Virus record (IMG/VR): IMGVR_UViG_3300049847_000076
Coordinates: 1-35,490 of that record
From: a virus
Length of the DNA stretch: 35,490 nt
Direction: 5' to 3' (one strand)
Positions 30,694 to 35,490 of this stretch are shown piece by piece. The notes under the pieces were generated by a model. It was not told the DNA's origin. It made no database searches and saw only the letters and a program-made list of their open reading frames with translations. Positions within the stretch are counted from its first letter, which is position 1. Every line of letters begins with the position of its first letter. The position numbers and the translations under genes were made by a program.

Positions 30694-30809
30694 GACCTAT
30701 AAGGGGGACCAAGTATACTGTATGAAATACGTACCGTATCGGGTGTGGACAGCCCCCTTTGCAGGTCAAGCCAGATGATACTTGCTGGAAGTGTATGTAT
30801 TCATAGGTC
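30694..30809 (-). ncRNA. Second structured segment upstream of the three-way junction
   Basis: GACCTAT (30694-30700) pairs with ATAGGTC (30803-30809), 7 bp, enclosing AAGGGGG (30701-30707) with CCCCCTT (30753-30759), 7 bp, and a weaker CCAG/CTGG arm near 30771-30788. A second AGGTC at 30763-30767 can compete for GACCT, so two folds are possible. It lies between gene 30820-31134 and the 30603-30667 element. AGTATACT at 30712 is in one loop. Whether the two segments form one transcript is unknown. Confidence 0.4.
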
Positions 30810-30819
30810 CGGTGTACTC

Positions 30820-31134
30820 TTACTTCTGTACGATATAGGAGAACTTGTTAGCTGTGGTAGCTCCCACTACAGAAACTAGACCAGTGGGGCAATAGTTGGG
30901 AGGAGAACGCCATGTATCGCCTACACCGATTGCTGCTACTTGCACTCCAGAGTCAATGGCTGCTACTGCTCCAAAATTGACCCATAGAACTTGTGCTGCG
31001 TTGTTCTTGATTTCTAGGAAGATACGTCCTGGTTGTGCAGGTAGGATCTGTTGTGCTGTGCCGCCTGCTGTGATGGTGGCGTTTACTACTGTGCCTACCC
31101 CTCGACGGGGAACTGTGATTGCTTCGAATGCCAT
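30820..31134 (-). CDS. Small beta-sandwich virion protein, paralog of 30104-30376
   Basis: A 104-aa protein, beginning MAFEAITVPRRGVGTVVNA, with ITAGGTAQQILPAQPGRIFL, EIKNNAAQVLWVNFG, GDTWRSPPNYCPTG and ATTANKFSYIVQK. It shares the LEIxNxxxxxLWVNFG core and the CPxxxxxVxxATT ending with the downstream paralog. The family looks like a single beta-sandwich that I associate with small phage head or fibre proteins. AAAGGAAACATC precedes ATG 31134. The gene is followed by a structured region and a terminator, so it may be a separate, abundant transcript. A candidate promoter is upstream at 31311-31339. Confidence 0.65.
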   Translation of the reverse strand: MAFEAITVPRRGVGTVVNATITAGGTAQQILPAQPGRIFLEIKNNAAQVLWVNFGAVAAIDSGVQVAAIGVGDTWRSPPNYCPTGLVSVVGATTANKFSYIVQK

Positions 31135-31310
31135 GATGTTTCCTTTGCCCTATTGTTGATTGATGCAGTATACTCTTATAGAGACGCTATGGGCTAGCGT
31201 ACTGCATGACGACTTATCGAAGTATACTGTTAGTTCGGTCTACTGTAGTATACTTTAATTGGTGAGGTGTAATGTACCTCTCCGTCGCGTTCTCACTCGA
31301 CCGTACATTC

Positions 31311-31339
31311 AATATGACACATGGAGAATTATTTGTCAA
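31311..31339 (-). promoter_or_regulatory. Candidate sigma70-type promoter
   Basis: On the leftward strand TTGACA (31334-31339) is perfect and CATATT (31311-31316) lies exactly 17 bases downstream. It sits about 180 bases before gene 30820-31134, in a 252-bp gap that also holds three AGTATACT copies (31167, 31221, 31247) and a small ACGCTA/TAGCGT hairpin. I see no gene in that gap. Confidence 0.45.
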
Positions 31340-31386
31340 ATTGTTGATTTCCCCTCGAATGGGTGTAAAGTACCTAGGAGGGGGGT

Positions 31387-31617
31387 TTAGTCTCTTCCTG
31401 GTGGAGTAGTCCCTTCAGCGTCTAATGCTTGTAATAGCTTCTGTATTCGTTCTGAGCTATTGTTCAGTAGTATCTCTAGCTCTTTGTATTTCTGTACGAT
31501 GTGCTCAGGCACTTCGTTGACAGGAAAGCTCTCTCGAATAGCATGGTATAAACTTCCTGATATACCTTCGATATCTAAGTCTCTTCCACCTAAAGATAAC
31601 AAATGTTTCCACTGCAT
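31387..31617 (-). CDS. Small helical hypothetical protein (76 aa)
   Basis: Starting at ATG 31617 the product reads MQWKHLLSLGGRDLDIEGIS and then a coiled-coil-like helix with VQKYKELEILLNNSSERIQ and LLQALDAEG. AAAGGAAGTATACTATG gives an excellent ribosome binding site with the palindrome in the spacer. An in-frame start at 31647 would run through that site and is less likely. It follows terL directly, so a packaging or small-terminase-like accessory role is conceivable, but the sequence gives no motif for it. Not recognised. Confidence 0.6.
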   Translation of the reverse strand: MQWKHLLSLGGRDLDIEGISGSLYHAIRESFPVNEVPEHIVQKYKELEILLNNSSERIQKLLQALDAEGTTPPGRD

Positions 31618-31638
31618 AGTATACTTCCTTTGAAATAG

Positions 31639-31654
31639 CGAAATCAATTCGATT
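31639..31654 (+). repeat. Dispersed 32-bp repeat, copy R4, partial
   Basis: Only the right half (GAAATCAATTCGATT) is kept, between terL and the 76-aa gene, with AGTGTACT at 31660 close by. The association of this half-repeat with a palindrome copy is also seen at R1 and R3. Confidence 0.55.
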
Positions 31655-31670
31655 CACTAGTGTACTTAGA

Positions 31671-33770
31671 CTAGTTAGAGGGGATTCTGTAGATGGGGAT
31701 TTTGGCGGATATAGGACCGCCGATTGATAGTACGCGAGGACGGGAGCGAGTAATAGAGGGAGCAGATATTGTATGGGCTACTCCTAGAGCTAGTTCGTGG
31801 CAAGCATCGCAAAGGGTATCTACTACGTCATCCTCTTCAGATGGTAGACCAGTCCAGGAGAATACATCGTCTTCGCATTCCTCTAGCCATGCTGCGTTAA
31901 TAGGAAACCAGATGAGTCCATTCTTCATTAGCATTTGAGCAGATAGAGAGTTCTCTAGCTTGTCAGTCTTTCGATAGTTCTTACGAACAGTTACTCCTGC
32001 TGCCTCTAGGTATTGGGCTACTCCAATTCCTACTCCGTTGCACTCTACTTTGTTGTAGTTAGGTCGCCATATCGAGTTTACATCAATGGCTTGCGATACT
32101 AGATCTGGTATCTCTTTGCGGAACTTACGCATGTTAAGCCATAACAGATTATTATTCTGTGTTAGGCCAAAGGCAGATATAACTGCGTAAGAGTTCTTAG
32201 ATCCTACTTCTCCATCGACTGGTCCTTGTCTAGTAGTAACTGCTGTATCGATAGTAACAAAGATTTGGAGACGGGTCAGAGGTATAGGTTCTGATACTAT
32301 TGTGTTTCCTTGCTTGTCTATTTCCGTAAAGGAATAGGAGTAGTTGGATAGATCGTAAGAGATAGGTATACTTATGGTTCCATTGGCTGTCTCTTCGAAT
32401 CGAACTAATGGAGCTTCAGATTGTAAGAGTTCAGGGGGAACATTGAGTTGATAGAATCTCTGCCATCTTCTTTTGAATCTGGAGTTCTTACGGGCTTCCC
32501 AGTTGCCATCCTCAAATCGGGATCTGTCATCTTCGCTCATATTAGCTAGAGATGAGCGATATGCTTTAGCGTCAATGGCTTTGTTGTCAGATAAGTAGGA
32601 AGGTATGAATGGCTTATCCTTATTGGTTCCTATCCATCTTACCTTATGCCCTTCGGAGATAGCTACTAGTGCCTCATGTCTAGTCTTGTATTGGGTAGGA
32701 TCTGGAATAATTCCATAGCGTCTCTTAATCCATGCTGGTCCTGGATTAGATGCTGCTCGCATACGTAAGGGTATCTGCGATAGAACATCGCATTCTCTGC
32801 ATCCCTTCTTATAGACAGGATCTCCATTGGAATCCATTCCATGCACAACGCACATATTCTTACGTAGGCGAGAGTACATGTATACAAAGTCTGTAGGTTC
32901 TGCCCAATTAGCTAATTCCTCAAATCCGATCATCTGGAATTCGGCTGACATGTATCTATCTCTTACCGATGCTTCCCCAATGTATCCCCATTGTAGCGTA
33001 GCATCTGGTCCAGGGATATCAGTACCGGGCCAAAAGGTCTTGAAGAACCATTTATGTTCATCTCCTGCATATCGACATTTGCCTAATTCCTTCATTGGAG
33101 CTAGCCAATGCTCTGCTCTAGGAATGAGTCCGCCAGATTGCTTTAAGTCAGTCAATTGCTTACGGAAGATGATAGAGGAGAATGTAGGAAGATCGCAATA
33201 TCGCAATGCTTCCATCAATAACCAATCGCTCTTTCCTCCTCCTGCTGCTCCTCCGAAGAATACTTCCCTTGCATCAGCAAGCATCAATGCAGCTAGTTGT
33301 TTAGGGAAAGGATTATGGGACTTAGGAATGAACTCTGACCATTTGATATTCAGCATTCGCTCTAGATCTGATCCTGTCATAGATCTAGGTATTGGGTTGG
33401 ATACTTGTGGTAATGGTTTATTCGGGTCGAGTCCCGCCCCTATTCCTGGAAGATAAGTAGATGGAGCACAAGGAGGAATTATGCCGAAAGCATTAGGTAT
33501 GAACGGGTCTGTAGGGTCAGGTAGTATACTATTCTTCGCTTCGTTCTGAATAGACGGGATAGAGTCTAGTTCTTCGGGGGTGAGGAGGATGGAGGGGTCT
33601 GGTCCAGTGGGAGGTACGTCTAGGGATGGGTACTTCTTTCTTGGTCCTTTAGGGTATGGGTTCTTTCCTTTGGATACGTCTGGTCCTGTAATGGATCTAG
33701 AAGGGGTTGGATCTATAGAGGAGATTGTCTTCTCATCTAGGATTATTCTTGCTGATCTCTTCTTAGCCAT
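31671..33770 (-). CDS. terL: Terminase large subunit
   Basis: The DNA packaging motor, an ATPase plus nuclease. The 699-aa product has Walker A GGAAGGGKS at 173-181, Walker B MIGFEE at about 280-285, a coupling motif RMRAASNPGP at about 337-346, and nuclease acidic residues Asp508 (TIDTAVT), Glu576 (KVECNGVG) and Asp648/Asp651 (DDVVDTLCD). Extra features are a 150-residue Pro-rich N-terminal extension and a C307...C324-x2-C327 group (NMCVVHGMD, KKGCREC) that could bind zinc between ATPase and coupling motifs. A TATCTTCCAGGAA element with G-rich tail is embedded near residue 107. The ribosome binding site is weak (AGTAAG), with AGTATACT at 33774. Confidence 0.93.
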   Translation of the reverse strand: MAKKRSARIILDEKTISSIDPTPSRSITGPDVSKGKNPYPKGPRKKYPSLDVPPTGPDPSILLTPEELDSIPSIQNEAKNSILPDPTDPFIPNAFGIIPPCAPSTYLPGIGAGLDPNKPLPQVSNPIPRSMTGSDLERMLNIKWSEFIPKSHNPFPKQLAALMLADAREVFFGGAAGGGKSDWLLMEALRYCDLPTFSSIIFRKQLTDLKQSGGLIPRAEHWLAPMKELGKCRYAGDEHKWFFKTFWPGTDIPGPDATLQWGYIGEASVRDRYMSAEFQMIGFEELANWAEPTDFVYMYSRLRKNMCVVHGMDSNGDPVYKKGCRECDVLSQIPLRMRAASNPGPAWIKRRYGIIPDPTQYKTRHEALVAISEGHKVRWIGTNKDKPFIPSYLSDNKAIDAKAYRSSLANMSEDDRSRFEDGNWEARKNSRFKRRWQRFYQLNVPPELLQSEAPLVRFEETANGTISIPISYDLSNYSYSFTEIDKQGNTIVSEPIPLTRLQIFVTIDTAVTTRQGPVDGEVGSKNSYAVISAFGLTQNNNLLWLNMRKFRKEIPDLVSQAIDVNSIWRPNYNKVECNGVGIGVAQYLEAAGVTVRKNYRKTDKLENSLSAQMLMKNGLIWFPINAAWLEECEDDVFSWTGLPSEEDDVVDTLCDACHELALGVAHTISAPSITRSRPRVLSIGGPISAKIPIYRIPSN

Positions 33771-33803
33771 GGTAGTATACTTACTATTTTATTTTCTATA
33801 ATT

Positions 33804-33830
33804 GAATTGATTTCACGAATACAAGATGGG
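33804..33830 (-). repeat. Dispersed 32-bp repeat, copy R5
   Basis: The inverted copy of R1: on the leftward strand it reads CCCATCTTGTATTCGTGAAATC and so on. It lies in the 120-bp gap upstream of terL, in the middle of a larger inverted repeat CTATAATTGA/TCAATTATAG (33795-33804, 33891-33900). Confidence 0.6.
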
Positions 33831-33866
33831 TTTTATTTAATAGACGATATTTAATTGGGTGTATAG

Positions 33867-33903
33867 GGTCTATAAATCCTGTATTTTCTCTCAATTATAG
33901 ACC
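33867..33903 (-). promoter_or_regulatory. Stem-loop at the end of the 51-aa gene
   Basis: GGTCTATA (33867-33874) pairs with TATAGACC (33896-33903) over a 21-base loop and covers the stop codon of the 51-aa gene. On the leftward strand no strong U-run follows, so it may be a weak terminator or a processing element between the RuvC module and terL. Confidence 0.4.
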
Positions 33904-34046
33904 AATTGGGCCATTGAAGAGAGGATTAGAGGCATTCGAGGATCGTCATATCGGTCGTGAGCGTCTCGAATATCATCCAGGTTATCGGTCGGTACGAGGA
34001 CGGTGAGGTCCATATCGAGCGGATAGAGGGGATCGTTTGGGTCCAT
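33891..34046 (-). CDS. Small acidic protein (51 aa)
   Basis: ATG 34046 follows AAAGGAACTTAATC, a good ribosome binding site. The product begins MDPNDPLYPLDMDLTVLVPT and contains DDIRDAHDRYDDPRMPLI; it is rich in Asp and Pro. The frame overlaps the 3' end of the RuvC-like gene by 65 bases in another phase. No homolog is recognised, but the ribosome binding site, the position right upstream of terL and the acidic character support a real gene, perhaps a packaging or regulatory helper. Confidence 0.65.
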   Translation of the reverse strand: MDPNDPLYPLDMDLTVLVPTDNLDDIRDAHDRYDDPRMPLILSSMAQLVYN

Positions 34047-34773
34047 GATTAAGTTCCTTTGTGTGTGGTAGTATACTAGATAATTTACTAGGGGTTGGGA
34101 TTGGTGGAGGGGTATGGTCAGTGGGTATTTTGCGTCCTAGAGGTATACTAGGGACATTATTACGGACTGTCAAGGGAATTCTTTCAGGATTTTGGTACTG
34201 AAGGTAGCCGTAGAGAGCAATTAGTAGTGCATCTGCTGTAGCATGCGTGATCGTAGATACTGGTAAACCCTTGTTAGGACCAGATTTGCATTCGCGGTTA
34301 AGGAAAGGGAAACACTTTATAGCTAAATTTTTGGTAATATTCTTATCTCCCTTGGATAGACAGGCTAAAAACCCCTGCCACTTGCGGGGAGACACCAAAT
34401 TAGGGGGGTATCCTGCTGCAATACAGATTCCTTCTAACTGCCCAAGTGACCTAGCTAGCTTCTTATGTGCTTGGACAGAGAAATTGTTAGAATTATGGGT
34501 GTTTAGCATGGGTAACTGAGGCTCTTCTAGGAAGATTTCGCAATGAGTATCTGGTGGGATTTCACTATCGATGTAGGTAGTAGGATTAGGTGCGGAATTG
34601 TGAGTGGAGTTAGTATACTGTGGTCCTCCCCCCGCCCTATATTCCTGGAAGATAACGGCTAGTTGTGCCAATGAGTAATCAGCCAGTGAGTATACTATCG
34701 TCTCTTTGAATGAATAGAGCGGTATTATTGCTATTCCTCCTGATAGTCCTGGATCTATTCCGATGATGAACAT
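33982..34773 (-). CDS. RuvC-like Holliday junction resolvase
   Basis: A 263-aa protein that should cut branched DNA before packaging. RNase H-fold motifs: Asp7 in MFIIGIDPGLSGGIA, Glu83/Glu84 in IFLEEPQLP, SPRKWQGFL near residue 128, and Asp181 in HATADALLIALYG. The core ends near residue 195; a Pro-rich, poorly conserved tail of about 65 residues follows and overlaps the 51-aa gene. Between the first two motifs is a divergent insert with a copy of the TATCTTCCAGGAA motif plus G-rich tail, read as VIFQEYRAGGGP. The start overlaps the upstream gene by 19 bases. AGTATACT is at 34612 and 34689. Confidence 0.88.
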   Translation of the reverse strand: MFIIGIDPGLSGGIAIIPLYSFKETIVYSLADYSLAQLAVIFQEYRAGGGPQYTNSTHNSAPNPTTYIDSEIPPDTHCEIFLEEPQLPMLNTHNSNNFSVQAHKKLARSLGQLEGICIAAGYPPNLVSPRKWQGFLACLSKGDKNITKNLAIKCFPFLNRECKSGPNKGLPVSTITHATADALLIALYGYLQYQNPERIPLTVRNNVPSIPLGRKIPTDHTPPPIPTPSKLSSILPHTKELNHGPKRSPLSARYGPHRPRTDR

Positions 34774-34955
34774 GGTGGTTCCTTTACTGCATTATCTGAA
34801 AGATCTATAACATCTACTTTCCAGCTATTCGGAAGCCATATGGATTTACCAGCTTCCAGTCCTCTGACTAAGTCAGCAGCTATTATTTTGTTCTCTATAG
34901 CTACTCCATTAGTGAATGATAGTCCTACTTCGTAGTATACTATATATTGTTTCAT
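34755..34955 (-). CDS. Small hypothetical protein (66 aa)
   Basis: The product begins MKQYIVYYEVGLSFTNGVAI, with two beta strands, then AADLVRGLEAGKSIWLPNSW and an acidic C-terminus. AAGGAG lies before ATG 34955, and start and preceding stop share TAATG, so it is coupled to 34955-35392. Its tail overlaps the resolvase start by 19 bases. The family is not recognised; the strand-strand-helix layout suggests a small regulatory or binding protein. AGTATACT lies inside at 34934. Confidence 0.65.
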   Translation of the reverse strand: MKQYIVYYEVGLSFTNGVAIENKIIAADLVRGLEAGKSIWLPNSWKVDVIDLSDNAVKEPPCSSSE

Positions 34956-35392
34956 TATCGAATCTCCTTATTAAGTTGTTCTCTAGCCCATCGTGCTTGA
35001 GCATACTGTACTGGATCTGGTACGGTATTGCGTGTTCTGATGTATGCTTCAATCGCCTCATCAGATCGTATTACCGCTAGCTCTAACTCCATCTCTAAAT
35101 TGCGGGGTTTGTTATTCCAGAAAGATAGTCCTTTTCCATAGATCTGGTTAATAATAGATAAGTATACTTGGGTCCATAGAGAGCGGAGAAGTAGCTCATT
35201 AGGTTCAGTAGATGGTCCTTTATATGACTGTATCTCCTTAATTGCATTCAATTCCTTTCCCATAGAAGATACTTGTGCAGTCAGTGAGTTAAGTATACTA
35301 TCGCTCTTGATAGAGGTACTATCTGGATGCGGAGAGGTAGGTATACTAGGGTTTACTTTTGCCATTGCTGCTTTAATAGGATCATTAGCCAT
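34955..35392 (-). CDS. Hypothetical helical protein (145 aa)
   Basis: The product begins MANDPIKAAMAKVNPSIP, has a Ser/Thr/Pro-rich stretch to about residue 30, then helices with SLTAQVSSMGKELNAIKEIQ, LRSLWTQVYLSIINQI and LELAVIRSDEAIEAYI. It could be a small terminase or replication accessory factor given its place at the head of the resolvase-terL module, but no helix-turn-helix motif is clear. AAGGAACC precedes ATG 35392. Two AGTATACT copies lie within (35161, 35292). Confidence 0.65.
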   Translation of the reverse strand: MANDPIKAAMAKVNPSIPTSPHPDSTSIKSDSILNSLTAQVSSMGKELNAIKEIQSYKGPSTEPNELLLRSLWTQVYLSIINQIYGKGLSFWNNKPRNLEMELELAVIRSDEAIEAYIRTRNTVPDPVQYAQARWAREQLNKEIR

Positions 35393-35427
35393 TTCATGGT
35401 TCCTTTTGGTAGGGGATGTTTTGAGTG

Positions 35428-35490
35428 TAAAAATATTTGTAGGGGGTATGGGGTCTAAAGAAAAGGGGGTGGGGGTATGTAAGAGGGGAC
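35428..35490 (+). other. G-rich tract at the right edge
   Basis: Five G-runs of four or five occur within about 60 bases (from 35442, 35450, 35465, 35471, 35485). The tract could form a quadruplex on the + strand. It lies upstream of the leftward array's first gene here; no gene is seen in 35393-35490. Confidence 0.4.

Larger units (their letters stand above)
190..34654. repeat. Dispersed motif TATCTTCCAGGA, mostly transcription-oriented
   Basis: Copies lie on the + strand at 190-202 before the first rightward gene, and on the - strand at 4794-4806, 9873-9885, 11322-11334, 18264-18276, 22862-22874, 25559-25571, 30384-30396, 33443-33455 and 34642-34654. One further + strand copy at 4053-4065 opposes its gene. 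Five copies sit just upstream of leftward gene starts (9865, 11322, 18249, 22853, 30376). At 190, 11322, 18264, 33443 and 34642 a G-rich tail of the GGGGCGGG type follows within about 15 bases. The motif is a near-perfect dyad around TTCC-A-GGAA. Its AGGA could act as a ribosome binding site, but internal copies argue for another or additional role. Confidence 0.75.
52..35299. repeat. Dispersed palindrome family AGTATACT (about 57 copies)
   Basis: The perfect 8-bp palindrome AGTATACT recurs across the whole window. Examples start at 52, 97, 142, 157, 612, 2918, 4762, 6847, 8498, 10013, 11391, 14035, 14076, 15771, 16483, 19443, 19465, 20936, 20977, 22893, 24302, 26138, 28199, 30412, 30458, 30712, 31221, 31247, 31618, 33774, 34070, 34934 and 35292. 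About 36 copies are intergenic and about 21 are inside genes. Near-copies GGTATACT and AGTGTACT add about a dozen more. At three genes (starts 6846, 8497, 31617) it fills the space between Shine-Dalgarno and start codon as AGGAAGTATACTATG. Chance expectation for one 8-mer here is about 0.5. An operator or stoperator-type protein-binding site fits best; that function is inferred. Confidence 0.9.

Noticed and set aside
32827-33456. 209-aa + strand frame opposite terL
   Set aside because: Shadow of the well-supported terminase gene; no domain or ribosome binding site.
52-35299. CRISPR array explanation for AGTATACT copies
   Set aside because: Copies are only 8 bp, irregularly spaced across the window, and lack uniform spacers.

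Overview
The window is one large block of a tailed double-stranded DNA bacteriophage genome with siphovirus-like architecture. Large terminase subunit, portal, lambda-type capsid maturation protease/scaffold, decoration and major capsid proteins, head-tail connector candidates, a tail tube candidate, a tape measure protein and many tail or fibre proteins are all present. No integrase or rRNA gene was seen, and I recognise no tRNA. A host in the Planctomycetota is likely. That is an inference from remembered family resemblance: a papain-like protease with a SLDQNGKGYCWA-type active site, a secreted protein ending in a short WILISNGKTGFEGPLP-type domain, a Cys-flanked poly-Ser protein, and Cys-rich genes next to glycosyltransferases.

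Layout. Positions 1-2686 form a short rightward module: two small genes, a UvrD/Rep-like helicase and a conserved small phage protein. It converges, with a 35-bp overlap, on a long leftward array (35392 down to 2652). In transcription order that array has: two small genes, a RuvC-like resolvase, a 51-aa gene and TerL (35.4-31.7 kb); two paralogous small beta-rich proteins flanking a structured noncoding region (31.1-30.1 kb); an SGNH-hydrolase fibre, a trypsin-like protease fibre, a membrane/coiled-coil protein and another fibre protein (30.1-25.1 kb); a secreted protein and a papain-like protease (25.1-23.4 kb); protease/scaffold, decoration protein and major capsid protein (22.9-19.5 kb); connector, completion and tail tube candidates (19.3-15.8 kb); tape measure and minor tail proteins (15.8-12.1 kb); a tail-chaperone candidate with a -1 frameshift site, and the portal (11.9-10.0 kb); a hub-like protein, a poly-Ser protein and fibre proteins (9.9-5.5 kb); and a tightly overlapping cassette of two glycosyltransferases and a methyltransferase bracketed by two paralogous Cys-rich genes (5.5-2.65 kb).

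Several layers of DNA/RNA signal lie on top of the genes. The palindrome AGTATACT occurs about 57 times by hand count, where about 0.5 is expected by chance, in most sizeable intergenic gaps and in some genes. In places it is iterated into AGWATWCT arrays. A second dispersed motif, TATCTTCCAGGA, mostly follows the direction of transcription and is read in different frames in different genes. A 30.55-30.81 kb region between two genes folds on paper into a compact three-way junction followed directly by an intrinsic terminator, which looks like an undescribed phage RNA. The major capsid leader holds two mutually exclusive hairpins. Several genes too short or too unusual for simple ORF calling were found: 53 aa at 6685-6846, 24 aa at 19059-19133, 51 aa at 33891-34046, and the frameshift extension at 11407-11678.
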